This document shows positions 44,263-54,683 of a DNA stretch of 64,000 bases, piece by piece; positions within the stretch are counted from its first letter, which is position 1, and each line of letters starts with the position of its first letter. The stretch is taken from assembly GCA_031272075.1 (NCBI GenBank), contig JAISUK010000047.1, positions 1 to 64,000 of the forward strand. Direction: 5' to 3'. Origin of the DNA: Dysgonamonadaceae bacterium. Lineage in GTDB: Bacteria > Bacteroidota > Bacteroidia > Bacteroidales > Azobacteroidaceae. The notes beneath the pieces were generated by a model that did not search any database, was not told the DNA's origin, and saw only the letters and a program-made list of their open reading frames with translations. Both the position numbers and the translations under genes were made by a program.

Positions 44263-45201
44263 TTACTTCGTTTCCGAAAAGGGATCTTCGCATGTTCGAA
44301 TGAAATCATCGATCTTTCTTGTTAATTTAGCAGCCCCTTCCCGGTTCAGGTGATTATAGTTGTGGAAATCCGTTTTTTCGAAAGAGTCGTCGGAGAAATA
44401 ATTCAGATGCGTGATCCGGTATTTCTGCGTCAATTGGTCTGAAATTGAGTCATGCGACAAGAAGGGTTTTTCGTCAGTCAGGTACTGTCTGAATCCGCTA
44501 TAATTTGGAGGCGTGAGTAGCACAGGGACGATATTTCGTGACTTCAAAAACAGCAGCAACGACTCCAGGTCTTTCAGAACCGATTCTTTATGTTCTTCAA
44601 TCAGATGAACTTCAATACGATAATAATCATTTGCTTTCTCTTTCAACTCCATTTCCGATTCTGACATGACATCCGGCCAACCACCTTGCCATCCTTTTTG
44701 TCCGGTGGTCGTCGCAGGACTTCGCAGCTGTCGGTAAATTTGGAGCAGCAGGTATTTGGACGGATATACGAACAACGATTGCAACAACGACTCTTTGCAG
44801 AATTTCCGGCCTTCATAATCAATACCATAATAATAATGGTAAAAGAAATCCCTTTCGGGAGCATGTTCCGAGGCCAAAGATGAATAATTAAAATCGATCA
44901 GAACATATTTCAAGTTCTTCAGTGACGGCGCATATTTTTCCGTCAAACGTCTGTCGTAATAGATTGTTTGAGAGCCGAAAGCCAGATTGTGCGCATACAA
45001 AGAAATCTGGTTCGGATCCACGCCGTCCATTTCGCCCGAACTCCCCAGAATCAGTACTTGAATACTATCGGCATTTTCCAGCAATTGGTCGCGTTTCTGC
45101 TGATAGTCGCTAGGCATTTGACGCACACACAATTCCAGAAAGACGACAAACAAGCCGACCGGAATCAAAAAAACCACTAAGCGGAGAAAAAATCGTTTCA
45201 T
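44263..45201 (-). CDS. SGNH-like membrane-anchored protein, MBOAT partner
   Basis: The 312-aa protein has an N-terminal membrane helix (FLRLVVFLIPVGLFVVFLEL) and a periplasmic part with SGNH-like blocks: VLILGSSGEMDGVDPNQI (about residue 50) and HNYNHLNREGAAKLTRKI near the C-terminus (Asp/His block V region). Such proteins, similar to DltD or AlgJ/AlgX, usually finish acyl transfer with an MBOAT enzyme, which is encoded 6 nt upstream here. The likely job is O-acylation of the exopolysaccharide. It is the last gene of the locus. Confidence 0.75.
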   Translation of the reverse strand: MKRFFLRLVVFLIPVGLFVVFLELCVRQMPSDYQQKRDQLLENADSIQVLILGSSGEMDGVDPNQISLYAHNLAFGSQTIYYDRRLTEKYAPSLKNLKYVLIDFNYSSLASEHAPERDFFYHYYYGIDYEGRKFCKESLLQSLFVYPSKYLLLQIYRQLRSPATTTGQKGWQGGWPDVMSESEMELKEKANDYYRIEVHLIEEHKESVLKDLESLLLFLKSRNIVPVLLTPPNYSGFRQYLTDEKPFLSHDSISDQLTQKYRITHLNYFSDDSFEKTDFHNYNHLNREGAAKLTRKIDDFIRTCEDPFSETK

Positions 45202-45207
45202 ATCACA

Positions 45208-46656
45208 TTAAAACTGAAGATAGATGAATGCCTGTTGACCCACCTGATAGACATAAACCATCAGTATCAGGAAATAATAAAATATCCAACGCACCCAAAA
45301 GGGAACCTTGAACGCCAATTGCAGTGCATGTTCTTTTTCGCGATGAATCCATTCCATCACCACAAAGAATAGCGTAAAAGTCAGCACGGCGCATAAATCA
45401 TTCCGCTTTTCCAACAAGAAATAGGGAATTTCCGAACCGGAAAAAGTAAAAATAGAGCAGAAATAGTGATAAGCGTCTGCAATGGAATCCGATCGAAACA
45501 AAACCAACGAAAACATGATTAAAATAAACATTCCAGTCATCAGCCGAAATTCCTTGAAAGTAGGTATCAGTCCGGCGCTTAATTTCTTGTTTTTATTCAT
45601 CGACCCCTTGATTATCAACGGAATATAACAACACCCGTGCAACAATCCCCACAGCACAAATGTCCAATTGGCGCCATGCCATAAACCGGAAACCAGGAAG
45701 GTGATCAAAATAGAGAGGATCAAGCCGGTTTTACCCCAATCCCTGAACCGGATCGACAGCGGGGTAAAGATGAAATCCGTCAGCCAGTTGGTCAAAGAAA
45801 TATGCCAGCGTTTCCAAAAGTCTGCGATGTTTTGAGCAAAGAACGGGAAGCGGAAATTTCGCGTGATGCGAATCCCCATCATATTTGCCAAGCCGATGGC
45901 CATATCCGAATAGCCGGAAAAGTCGGCATACATCTGGATGGTAAACAGGAAAGCGCCCAACAACAGTACTGACGACGGCATTTGGTGATAATCTTCAAAA
46001 ATCCGGTTGACGAAAAGCGCCGCATTGTCGGCGACGACCACCTTTTTAAATAATCCCCACAGCACTTGTTTCAATCCGTCCGCGACTTGGCAGTAATCGA
46101 ACTTCCGGATCGTCTGCAATTGCGGAATCAACAACTTTGCCCGATCGATCGGTCCGCACACCATGCTGGGAAAGAAAGTGATGTAAGCAAAAAAAATCAG
46201 CCCGTCGGTTTCGGGTTCGATACGTTCATAATAGACATCGATCAGATAGCTGAGCGTCCGGAAGACATAAAAACTGATGCCCAGCGGGAGGATAATCTTC
46301 AGCGTATGCAGCCCTGTATGCAGTCCGAAAGAATGAAAACAATCAATCAACGAGGTGATAAAAAAATTGGTATATTTGAAATAGAAGAGCAGCGCAACTT
46401 CCACTATCACACCGAAAGTCAGCCAATATTTTCTTTTTTTCTCGTCATGCGCCGCCAGTCTCAATCCGACGAGGTACGCGAGCGAGGTGTTTGCGATCAA
46501 CAGCAACAAGAAACGCCAATCCCAACAGGCGTAAAACACGAAACTCGCCAACAGGATCAGTCCGTTACGAAGCTTGAGGTTTCGCTGAAACGCGAGCCAA
46601 TAGAGCACGAAGAAAATAGAAAAGAAGAGTAAAAAACTGAGGGAACCAAACAGCAT
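45208..46656 (-). CDS. MBOAT family O-acyltransferase
   Basis: The 482-aa protein has about ten membrane helices and the MBOAT active-site His in LWHGANWTFVLWGLLHG (about residue 320). Also typical are GISFYVFRTLSYLIDVY, ADFSGYSDMAIG and FWKRWHISLTNWL. It belongs to the AlgI/DltB branch, which moves an acyl group across the membrane onto polysaccharide or teichoic acid. It lies between the FkbH-like and SGNH-like genes (6-10 nt gaps), so the three form an acylation module of the locus. Confidence 0.9.
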   Translation of the reverse strand: MLFGSLSFLLFFSIFFVLYWLAFQRNLKLRNGLILLASFVFYACWDWRFLLLLIANTSLAYLVGLRLAAHDEKKRKYWLTFGVIVEVALLFYFKYTNFFITSLIDCFHSFGLHTGLHTLKIILPLGISFYVFRTLSYLIDVYYERIEPETDGLIFFAYITFFPSMVCGPIDRAKLLIPQLQTIRKFDYCQVADGLKQVLWGLFKKVVVADNAALFVNRIFEDYHQMPSSVLLLGAFLFTIQMYADFSGYSDMAIGLANMMGIRITRNFRFPFFAQNIADFWKRWHISLTNWLTDFIFTPLSIRFRDWGKTGLILSILITFLVSGLWHGANWTFVLWGLLHGCCYIPLIIKGSMNKNKKLSAGLIPTFKEFRLMTGMFILIMFSLVLFRSDSIADAYHYFCSIFTFSGSEIPYFLLEKRNDLCAVLTFTLFFVVMEWIHREKEHALQLAFKVPFWVRWIFYYFLILMVYVYQVGQQAFIYLQF

Positions 46657-46666
46657 GATATTGTAA

Positions 46667-48412
46667 TTATTGTTTTGCCTTTATGAAACAAGGATGTGTC
46701 TGATAGGAGGTTACGTCGAGTTCATAGCTGATCCGTCCCTGATCTTCGGCAGTCGGAGTAAATCCCAAACCGGCATAATGGTCTTTTACGATACCGTTTT
46801 TGGGTGTCGGGATATATTCGCTGCGTAACGTAGTGATGCCATCGGTTGCCTTCGCATATTCCACGAGTGTATTCAGGACAAAATCTTCCATGCCGCGTTT
46901 GAGCACACGGCAACTCATAAACCAATTTTCGACAAACAGCACACCGGGATCGGCTTTACGTAAAACGACGACGCAGATCAGGCCATGTTCTCCGAATCGG
47001 TCTTCCAAAGTGAAAGCAAAAGTAGCATAATCGTCTGCAAGCGCCAACTGTTCGATATCTGCTTCCGTATACCTGACGGTTCGCAGATTGAACTGGTTGG
47101 AACGTTGCGACAACTGTGCCACACGCGGGGTGTTGAATTTATTAAAACCTTCCACTTGGGAAACCATTTCCAAACCGCTCAGGAAATCCGCTTCGTCGGT
47201 ACATTGTCGGTGAAAAGTAAGGCGTTGCGATTCTACCCGGTATTGATTGGTGCGTTCTTTGTCTTCGCTGGAAAACGAGATCGTTTCAAACAGATTCAAT
47301 GAATACAAGTATTCCAGGTATTCGGTAGGATCTTCGGGCAATTCCGGCACGCAGATGCCTGGGATGTTGTCGCGTACCATATTGCGTTCAAACGGGTTAT
47401 CGTCGAGAAAAACCATGGAATCGAACCCGATATTCAAGACAGACTGAATCGTCCGGATATTATCGGCTTTATTTTCCCAGTTGGCAGTAAATACGGCGAT
47501 ATCTTCCAAGCGAAGCACCATATCGGGGTGCTTTTCAAACGGTTCTTTTGCGACATTTTCTTCATTTTTGCTGCAAACGGCGAGGATGATTCCCCTGTTT
47601 TTCAATTTTTTCAACCAATATTGAAATTCTGTAAATGCCTTGCCGATTCCGAGGCTTCCCAATTGGATTTTTTCTATGCCGTCGTCGCCGATGACGCCTC
47701 CCCACAGGGTATTGTCGAGATCTACAATCACACATTTCTTAAATCGTCCGTAGGCAGCCGCGATGATGTCGACCGTCCGTTGGGCAACCATTGGGATGGC
47801 ATCCAGGCTGAAGACAAATTCCGTATTCACATAGATTGCTGGCTGGAAAAGCGTTCTTTTTCCGATCAAATTTTGTACCGAAGCCACATCGCAGATAAAG
47901 AAGTTTGTACTCGCAGCGGCGAACGACATCAGTTCGTAATTCAGTTTCCGCAGTTGAAACAGGAAAGACGACTCCATCTTGTTGGCGAAACTGCCGTAAA
48001 CAGCATCGTCTATCTCCGGGTAATTCAGATAAATGATCTTCGCTTTCAGGTTGGAAGAAATCATGTCCGTCAATTGCCGCACTTCCTGCATGCGCTGTTC
48101 GCATAAACCGGACTGTTGTTCGGCGGTCAGTTTATTGTATTTTCCAAGCAATTTATGTGTGGAATGAAACAGGATGACGATATCCGGATCGAAGGCATAA
48201 AATTCTGATTGCAAGTCATACACTTGGCGGTCGATCTGGTTGAAATCCGCTTCAAATATCCGAAAATCAAAATCATAATCAAAGCCAAGGCCACGTAATG
48301 CCTGCACATAAAACTGCGTGGCGGAATCCCCCAATATTCCCAATTTCAATGGTGTTTTGCCAGAAAAGTCTGATTTCAGGTTTTTCTTTATTTCTTGAAA
48401 TGATTTCATCAT
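46667..48412 (-). CDS. HAD-IIIC/FkbH-like protein
   Basis: The 581-aa protein starts with an SGNH-like region (about 20-210, LKLGILGDSATQFYVQAL). The HAD domain follows with the nucleophile motif VIVDLDNTLWGGVIGDDG (about residue 225), CSKNEENV and VFLDDNPFERNMVRD. A C-terminal GNAT-like part comes last (about 420-575). FkbH-type enzymes load a three-carbon glyceryl unit on an acyl carrier protein, but no ACP gene is close. Next to an MBOAT enzyme, it may supply the acyl group used to decorate the glycan. Confidence 0.85.
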   Translation of the reverse strand: MMKSFQEIKKNLKSDFSGKTPLKLGILGDSATQFYVQALRGLGFDYDFDFRIFEADFNQIDRQVYDLQSEFYAFDPDIVILFHSTHKLLGKYNKLTAEQQSGLCEQRMQEVRQLTDMISSNLKAKIIYLNYPEIDDAVYGSFANKMESSFLFQLRKLNYELMSFAAASTNFFICDVASVQNLIGKRTLFQPAIYVNTEFVFSLDAIPMVAQRTVDIIAAAYGRFKKCVIVDLDNTLWGGVIGDDGIEKIQLGSLGIGKAFTEFQYWLKKLKNRGIILAVCSKNEENVAKEPFEKHPDMVLRLEDIAVFTANWENKADNIRTIQSVLNIGFDSMVFLDDNPFERNMVRDNIPGICVPELPEDPTEYLEYLYSLNLFETISFSSEDKERTNQYRVESQRLTFHRQCTDEADFLSGLEMVSQVEGFNKFNTPRVAQLSQRSNQFNLRTVRYTEADIEQLALADDYATFAFTLEDRFGEHGLICVVVLRKADPGVLFVENWFMSCRVLKRGMEDFVLNTLVEYAKATDGITTLRSEYIPTPKNGIVKDHYAGLGFTPTAEDQGRISYELDVTSYQTHPCFIKAKQ

Positions 48413-48448
48413 GATGCTATTGATTTAATTTGCCCATTTCTCCTGCGT

Positions 48449-49786
48449 CTATTTTGTTGTGGATTCTGTTTCAGAGCCATCCGAAGGATTGACAAGGCCT
48501 TGTGTACTTTCTTTGAGAAATAATATCTTGATTGTTTGCAGGCATATCAAAAAATCGCGGAGCAATGTATAATTATTGATATAGATCAAATCGTAACGTA
48601 ATTTTTCGTCGGAAGAAGTATTGTATTTGCCGTATACCTGCGCCAATCCCGTCAATCCCGCTTTCACTTTCATCCGGTAACGGTATTCCGGGGTATTTTT
48701 CTCAAACGATCGGACAAAATAGGGGCGTTCGGGACGAGGGCCGACGATACTCATGTCGCCTTTCAGGATATTGATGAGTTGCGGCAGTTCGTCCAGGCGT
48801 GTAGCACGAAGGAAATGGCCGATTTTCGTAATCCGGGGATCGTTTTCTCCGGCGAGCACCGGGCCTGACATACGTTCAGCATCAGGAATCATCGTGCGGA
48901 ATTTCAATACATTAAACAGGTTTCCGGAGATTGTACAGCGCTGTTGTTTATAAAACACCGGTCCGCCGTCGAGTTTGACCAGCAAAGCCACGATCACTCC
49001 GATAGGGAAAGAGACGATCACTGCAATCAGCGTAAAAAACAGATCATACACCCGTTTGATGAACTGTTCTTCCGGGCTAAGCCCCAGTTTGGGGATTCGG
49101 TAGGTGGGGATGTCGTTGGTTTTAAACATCACCGAATTCATGATTCCGATATCGGAATATTTCGGCACGAAAAATACCTGTTTTTCATTTTCGATGGCAT
49201 AAAAGAACAAGCGTTCACGGATCGTTTCATTCACTTCGGAAGTGATAAATATTTCGGAAATATTTTCCAGATGGAAGAACAAACCCGGATCATTTTCTTC
49301 ACAAACGATTTTCACCTGATAGATATCGCGGTATTTTAGTTGAATTTTCTGTGCCAAAATTGTTGCGTCTGCGTTCCCGATGATGGCCACAGGGCGTATT
49401 CCATGGCTTTTTTTATCAATCTTCCAAATCAGGCATCTCCAGATAGAAAGCAGCACGAAGTAGACGATCATACTGAGGAAAATGACACTTCGGGGATAGG
49501 AAAAAGCGATGTTTCTGACAAAGAAACACACCGCCATAATGCTCAATGTCAGACTTATAGATATGAGAAACACGATATAGATCACTTCCTGCAGGCTCAT
49601 CCGTTCCATATTGTAAAGTCCGTAGACATACATAAAGATGAGGTAGAGCAGTCCTATGAACGGGGCAATCGTGTAGAACGCTTCTACATTATGTTGTTCC
49701 AAGCGACCTTCGAGGAAATCGAAAGTCATGAGGATGCCGCCGTATACGGCGATCAAGTCAACCAATATGATGAAAAGTCGTTTCAT
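48449..49786 (-). CDS. Exopolysaccharide polyprenyl glycosylphosphotransferase (WcaJ-like)
   Basis: The 445-aa protein has four to five N-terminal helices (to about residue 120), a CoA-binding-like middle domain (about 125-245, [14 protein letters not shown]) and the C-terminal bacterial sugar transferase domain. The latter has [39 protein letters not shown]-like [11 protein letters not shown] and [24 protein letters not shown]. It transfers a hexose phosphate to undecaprenyl phosphate and so starts the repeat unit. The upstream GT4 gene overlaps its start by 29 nt. Confidence 0.92.
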   Translation of the reverse strand: MKRLFIILVDLIAVYGGILMTFDFLEGRLEQHNVEAFYTIAPFIGLLYLIFMYVYGLYNMERMSLQEVIYIVFLISISLTLSIMAVCFFVRNIAFSYPRSVIFLSMIVYFVLLSIWRCLIWKIDKKSHGIRPVAIIGNADATILAQKIQLKYRDIYQVKIVCEENDPGLFFHLENISEIFITSEVNETIRERLFFYAIENEKQVFFVPKYSDIGIMNSVMFKTNDIPTYRIPKLGLSPEEQFIKRVYDLFFTLIAVIVSFPIGVIVALLVKLDGGPVFYKQQRCTISGNLFNVLKFRTMIPDAERMSGPVLAGENDPRITKIGHFLRATRLDELPQLINILKGDMSIVGPRPERPYFVRSFEKNTPEYRYRMKVKAGLTGLAQVYGKYNTSSDEKLRYDLIYINNYTLLRDFLICLQTIKILFLKESTQGLVNPSDGSETESTTK

Positions 49787-50888
49787 AAATATCCGTTAAG
49801 TCATTTACAATCGAATCTACAGTAAAATTAGTTAAAACCCTTTTGGAAGCATTGGCTCCTAGGGATTCCCGCAATGTGGAATCTTCCAGCAATTTGTTTA
49901 CTGCTTCCGCATAGCTTTTAGAATCTTTGTTCGGTACTTCAATCCCGGTTTCTCCGTTGGGGCAAACCCAATTCACGCCCGAACAAGGAATCGTGAACGT
50001 CACTGCCGGCAGTCCGCAATACATGGCTTCCGCCAAAGCGATTCCGAACGCTTCGTTTCGGGTAATGGACGGGAACGCAAACACGTCGGAAGCGTATAAA
50101 TACTGTCGCAATTCCGTATCGCTCAATTTTCCCGGAAAATGTACGGCGGCAGCATTGGGCATTGTTTTCAGTTTTGCCGTCAACGGACCTGTTCCGGCAA
50201 CGACTACTGCCGTATTGTCATGGAAATACGGCACAGCTTCCAACAAATATTCCAATCCCTTGTAAGGGACATGCCGTCCGAAAGTGAAAACGATCTTTTT
50301 CCCCCCGTATTGCTTTTTCACTTGTTCAATCCCTTCGCTGTCGTCCGCTCCGGGTTTTAATTTAGTGATATTGACAGTGTTGGGAACCACACAAATTTTC
50401 TCCTTGAACGGCTGCAAGGGTTTCGATCCCAAGATGTAAGTAGGGCTTGTAATCAATATTTTATCTGCACGGCACAACATTTTCTTTTCGATCGAACGAT
50501 AAAAGATATATAACAAATCTTGTGCCACAATATCGGAATGCCAATGAATGATCAAGGTTGTGGTGGGAGGAATCAGCAGCATCAGGTAGACGCTTATCAA
50601 TGGGTTTGGCGTATGGAAATGAACAATATCGGGCTGAAACGACTTGAACAGTTTCCGCATTTCCGTGAAATAGGTGAACGACAATGCCTGGCTGAACAGC
50701 TTGGTATATATTCCGCAACGGATGATTTCCACTCCTTCATCGTAATCCCTGCAGGTGGTTTTCCCATCGTTAAAGCACAAGACTTTATGTTCATAGGAAG
50801 GAAGCGATTTTACAATGCTGTAACATACTTCTTCAATGCCACCGATATGCGGGGGATAATAATTCGGGATATGCAGAATTTTTTTCAT
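49758..50888 (-). CDS. GT4 family glycosyltransferase
   Basis: The 376-aa GT-B enzyme begins MKKILHIPNYYPPHIGGIEEV. Its C-terminal donor domain has TFGRHVPYKGLEYLLEAV and the EX7E motif region NEAFGIALAEAMYCGLPAV. It belongs to the retaining GT4 family and adds one sugar to the lipid-linked repeat unit. The start overlaps the upstream methyltransferase stop by 4 nt. Confidence 0.9.
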   Translation of the reverse strand: MKKILHIPNYYPPHIGGIEEVCYSIVKSLPSYEHKVLCFNDGKTTCRDYDEGVEIIRCGIYTKLFSQALSFTYFTEMRKLFKSFQPDIVHFHTPNPLISVYLMLLIPPTTTLIIHWHSDIVAQDLLYIFYRSIEKKMLCRADKILITSPTYILGSKPLQPFKEKICVVPNTVNITKLKPGADDSEGIEQVKKQYGGKKIVFTFGRHVPYKGLEYLLEAVPYFHDNTAVVVAGTGPLTAKLKTMPNAAAVHFPGKLSDTELRQYLYASDVFAFPSITRNEAFGIALAEAMYCGLPAVTFTIPCSGVNWVCPNGETGIEVPNKDSKSYAEAVNKLLEDSTLRESLGANASKRVLTNFTVDSIVNDLTDIYETTFHHIG

Positions 50889-51604
50889 GCCTCTCCTCCG
50901 AGAAAAAATTTCGTTTCCAGTTCCTGTTCAATCGGCCATTTGAGGTATCCGTCATTGGTATACGACCTGATTTTGACAAAATCGAAGAAGATGCCGACGC
51001 TCAAAGTCGGAAACATCTTCGACAATGGAAGCGCCAAAGCAGGAGGAAAGGGATACAAATTACTCCCCTTGAAGTTTTGTAATTGATACCCGTCGAAGCC
51101 CGAATTGACCAGATTTCGGAAATCGTTTTTCGTATACGCGCGCACGTGAGCCGAATTATTCTTGATCGTACTGGGTTGTTTGCCCATTGACAGCAGTATC
51201 CGGTTGTGGAACGCCGCGAGGTTCGGCACGCCGACGATAAAATGACCGCCGACTTTCAGTATCCGGGTTGTTTCGTGCAGTGTCCAGAACACATCCTTCA
51301 GATGTTCCATCACCTGATTGGTCAAGATGATGTCGACACTCTCGTCCTCAAAAGGAAACCGGTCTCTCTCCAAATCGCAATTAAACACTTCAATTCCCTG
51401 GCTTTTCAACAATTCGACATTGGGAGGAAAAGATTCTATCGCGCAGAGTCGCAGTTGACGGCCTCCGATTTCCCCCACCCTTTTGGCGATCATCAAATCA
51501 TCTCCTTTACCAGCGCCCAGATCCAATACCGTAGCATAAGGCATCGCATCTTTCAGATACCTTTCAATGTTGTGGCGTCCGTAGTTTAATCTTCTATCTA
51601 TCAT
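50885..51604 (-). CDS. Class I SAM-dependent methyltransferase
   Basis: The 239-aa protein has the SAM-binding motif ATVLDLGAGKGDDL (about residue 27), the acidic FNCDLERDRFPFEDESVDIILTNQVMEHL and VGGHFIVGVPNL, giving a Rossmann-like methyltransferase of type 11. In this locus it probably methylates a sugar of the repeat unit. It lies between two GT4 genes, with 4-nt overlap on one side. Confidence 0.87.
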   Translation of the reverse strand: MIDRRLNYGRHNIERYLKDAMPYATVLDLGAGKGDDLMIAKRVGEIGGRQLRLCAIESFPPNVELLKSQGIEVFNCDLERDRFPFEDESVDIILTNQVMEHLKDVFWTLHETTRILKVGGHFIVGVPNLAAFHNRILLSMGKQPSTIKNNSAHVRAYTKNDFRNLVNSGFDGYQLQNFKGSNLYPFPPALALPLSKMFPTLSVGIFFDFVKIRSYTNDGYLKWPIEQELETKFFLGGEA

Positions 51605-51667
51605 AATTTTTTATATCATTTCGTATCATAATGCTACATTTAGTTTGCTTTCGCCGTTTTTCTACCT

Positions 51668-52765
51668 TTATTTCAAGATTTGATCGAAAAGACTTTTCCA
51701 GTCCGCGGCGAAAGGTTCTTCGTATTTGATTTCCTCCGTCGGATCATAGACAATCCGGTCGGCAATGAAATCGCTCATTTGCTGCGCCAACTGAGGCGGA
51801 TTGTCCGGGTTGAAGAATTTGGCTTTGTCATACACGCCCACGGTCTCCTTGGCATACGGAAGATCTGAAATCAAGACAGGCTTCCCGTATTCTTTCGCTT
51901 CGGATACCGGCAGTCCCCAAGTCTCTATCTTCGACGGGAAAACAACACAATCACATTCCAAGAAATGCCGGTGCATGGCGTCCCTGTCCAGCAGGCCTAC
52001 AAATTGCAGACTTTTCAGCCTACCGTATTTTTTGTACAGGTGGCGCGTATAGCGGTTTTCCTTCCCGTCGATGGTGATGACGACTTTGAAATCGGCAACG
52101 CCTGCTTTTTCCAGCAATGCTGTCGCTTTGCAAAGGATTTCAAAGTTCTTATTGATCATCGGGCGTGCGGGAAACAGGAAAAGCGTCCGCTTATTCTTCG
52201 CTCCCGTAACTTCCGTTGCCGTTCTCGGAGTGGATTGCATCGGCAATGCCACCACAATTTTGTCGCGATCCAGACCGAACATTTTACCGAAAGCTTTGCG
52301 AAGCCATTCTTGCTGCACGACGACAAAATCATTTTTCTTTATATTGATGCGATACATCTGCTTGGAAAGCAAGCTAAACAAATAGATCCGCGGCTGTATC
52401 CAAAAATATTGTATTCCGGGACTGTAGAACGGATAAGAATTTTGGCAATACAAGATTCTTCTTTCAGCCGACACATTCGGAGAAATGTCGTGCAATGAAA
52501 TCCAGCAGTAGGGCTTCAGTTTTCGGGACAATCGACGAAAGCCCAGGTATTCATAGTACATTCGGAATAGCCAGGACTTACGCGAATTTTTAAAGGCGAG
52601 GTATTGAACATGCTCATAGTGCGGGAAAAGTTTTTCATCATGTACCAATGCGATAATTTCATACTCGTCTTTCGCATACTCCGACAACGATTCCAGGAAG
52701 GCCTGCATCACTTTGAGCGGGCCTCCTGCAAAGAAATTGATTCCCGATACGACTATTTTCCTCAT
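51668..52765 (-). CDS. GT4 family glycosyltransferase
   Basis: The 365-aa protein starts MRKIVVSGINFFAGGPLKVMQAFLES, the usual GT4 N-terminus. The donor domain contains TLFLFPARPMINKNFEILCKA, GLLDRDAMHRHFLECDCVVFPS and ETWGLPVSEAKEYGKPVLISD. It adds a sugar to the growing repeat unit. It overlaps the preceding methyltransferase stop by 4 nt. Confidence 0.9.
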   Translation of the reverse strand: MRKIVVSGINFFAGGPLKVMQAFLESLSEYAKDEYEIIALVHDEKLFPHYEHVQYLAFKNSRKSWLFRMYYEYLGFRRLSRKLKPYCWISLHDISPNVSAERRILYCQNSYPFYSPGIQYFWIQPRIYLFSLLSKQMYRINIKKNDFVVVQQEWLRKAFGKMFGLDRDKIVVALPMQSTPRTATEVTGAKNKRTLFLFPARPMINKNFEILCKATALLEKAGVADFKVVITIDGKENRYTRHLYKKYGRLKSLQFVGLLDRDAMHRHFLECDCVVFPSKIETWGLPVSEAKEYGKPVLISDLPYAKETVGVYDKAKFFNPDNPPQLAQQMSDFIADRIVYDPTEEIKYEEPFAADWKSLFDQILK

Positions 52766-53505
52766 TCCGGCGACGAATTATTGTTTATCCAAAACAAACT
52801 CATGTGAATTGTTTTGATATGTAAAAACAATTTGCGAATCAGTGGCACATTCCACAGTCCGAAATCCACCCGTTGATAGCTGCCGCGTCCAAAAAGGGCG
52901 TCGAATATGCTCATCCATTTTTTCATGGAGAGAAACGACACGCCCACCCCGGCAGTATTCGCTCCCATGCGCTTCATGAGCATCTTGGCGGGTTTGAACG
53001 AAGTGAGCTGAAAAATCAGTCTGCTGGGCAGGTTATCGAACCATATTCCATTGTACATATTCTCAAAAATCGCCAGGTAATGGACATCGCGATGGCTTCT
53101 TATCACCTTCAACGTATTCTCGATGTTTTGCCTCGTTTGTCGGTAAGTGTTGGAAACCAGGTGATGCAACACCCAGTTGATAAATACGATATCCACATGA
53201 TTCACGGACAAATATGTTTCCAGGTTTTCCACCGAATCCAATATGATTTTTTTTCGCGGATTTTCCTTGTTAATCTCAATCAGATTTTTGGCATTGTCCA
53301 GCAGAATCGCATGCGATTTGGGATAATGAGCTAAAATTCTATCCGTAAACATACCATTCCCCCCCCCTATATCCAGAAATGTAAACTCGCCGGTAATGAA
53401 ATCCCTGTCGATGAAATTGACGACAGCGTCCCACAATTCGCCGTTCACATATTCTGTGTTGAAAGACTCCAACTGATCCGAACTGAGTTGTTTTAATTTA
53501 TCCAT
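52762..53505 (-). CDS. Class I SAM-dependent methyltransferase
   Basis: The 247-aa protein has the SAM motif FTFLDIGGGNGMFTDRIL (about residue 42), LDNAKNLIE and VNHVDIVFINWVLHHLV. The C-terminal part MHMSLFW is shared with few families I know. It is embedded between GT4 genes and overlaps both (4 and 13 nt). It likely methylates a hexose or an acid group in the glycan. Confidence 0.83.
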   Translation of the reverse strand: MDKLKQLSSDQLESFNTEYVNGELWDAVVNFIDRDFITGEFTFLDIGGGNGMFTDRILAHYPKSHAILLDNAKNLIEINKENPRKKIILDSVENLETYLSVNHVDIVFINWVLHHLVSNTYRQTRQNIENTLKVIRSHRDVHYLAIFENMYNGIWFDNLPSRLIFQLTSFKPAKMLMKRMGANTAGVGVSFLSMKKWMSIFDALFGRGSYQRVDFGLWNVPLIRKLFLHIKTIHMSLFWINNNSSPE

Positions 53506-54680
53506 GATGATTGATTATTCATTAATTCTCGAAATAACTGCAGCCACAATGCCATGACTTTTTCTTCGGTATAATTGTACGAAGCAGTTCGTGCTGCTTT
53601 TCCCATCGATACGCGCAGTGTCTCCGATTCGATCATTGCAATGATTTTATCCGAAAGGGCAGCGATATCGCCGGCTTTGACCAGAAATCCGTTTTCCCCA
53701 TCGGTAATGATGTCTTTCGGTCCGCAGGGGGCATCGAATGCAACCAACGGCAGTCCGCACGACATGGCCTCGATCAGCACCATCGGAAGCGCATCCAGAC
53801 AACGGGAGGGAAACAGCATGACGGAATGTTTCAGAAATTCGGCATGAATATCTTTTACCGGATCAAAAATTGTGATCACCGGTTCCAATCCGTATTGCCG
53901 GATCAAGGCATTCAATTTTTCTTTTTGACTGCCGCCTCCGAAAATCGAGAGCGTCCAGTCGGGATGTGTCCGATGCACAATCCGCCAGGCTTCTATCAAC
54001 TGGTCGAATCCTTTCTCGTAGACGAGCCTGCCGACTGCGATCGCTTTCTTTGCAGTACAGTCGGAAACCTTGTCCGGGATAAACGACAACGGATTCGGGA
54101 TGATCTCCACATTCCGTTCGTTTTTCCAGCTCATGCGTTCTTCTTTGGTCAACACAACCAACCTGGAGAGTTTTTTGCAATCATTTCTGAGTTTACGGGT
54201 ACGGACTTGCTCTACAAAGATCGGAATCGGAGAATGATACATCTGGCGTGCCATGAGATAGCGGTAATTTCCCGGAAAATGGAGTTCTCCAATTTTGATA
54301 CTCCCGTCGTTCAATCGGTTGATAAACTCAATATCCAGTCCCAGGGTCGAGATTGTGATATCCGGACGAATGTCGTCCAGTAATTTTTTCAATGCATGCT
54401 TGTATTCTTTGATTTTTTTATAACGCGAAATCAGTTTTTCGACATAGGATTCCTTTCCAAAATTAACATAAATGCCGATTTCCAGATGATAAAGATGGAC
54501 TTGGGGGGACAGCGGGTAAAAAACAGGCGTCCCGATTTGTTCAGTAGTGACAATCGACACATCGTAATTCATTTTTTCAGCCAGGTAATTCGCCTTGATG
54601 GTAACGACACGTTCCATTCCGCCTGAGTTGGAAAGGCCTCCTGGAAGCAGATACACTATTTTTGGTTTCAGTTCTTCCAT
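53493..54680 (-). CDS. GT4 family glycosyltransferase
   Basis: The 395-aa GT-B protein begins KIVYLLPGGLSNSGGMERVV and has the donor-domain segments AIAVGRLVYEKGFDQLIEAW, SIFGGGSQKEKL and PSRCLDALPMVLIEAMSCGLPLVAF (EX7E region). This resembles the GalNAc or glucose alpha-transferases of capsule loci. It overlaps the downstream methyltransferase gene by 13 nt. Confidence 0.92.
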   Translation of the reverse strand: MEELKPKIVYLLPGGLSNSGGMERVVTIKANYLAEKMNYDVSIVTTEQIGTPVFYPLSPQVHLYHLEIGIYVNFGKESYVEKLISRYKKIKEYKHALKKLLDDIRPDITISTLGLDIEFINRLNDGSIKIGELHFPGNYRYLMARQMYHSPIPIFVEQVRTRKLRNDCKKLSRLVVLTKEERMSWKNERNVEIIPNPLSFIPDKVSDCTAKKAIAVGRLVYEKGFDQLIEAWRIVHRTHPDWTLSIFGGGSQKEKLNALIRQYGLEPVITIFDPVKDIHAEFLKHSVMLFPSRCLDALPMVLIEAMSCGLPLVAFDAPCGPKDIITDGENGFLVKAGDIAALSDKIIAMIESETLRVSMGKAARTASYNYTEEKVMALWLQLFRELMNNQSSWIN

Positions 54681-54683
54681 AGA

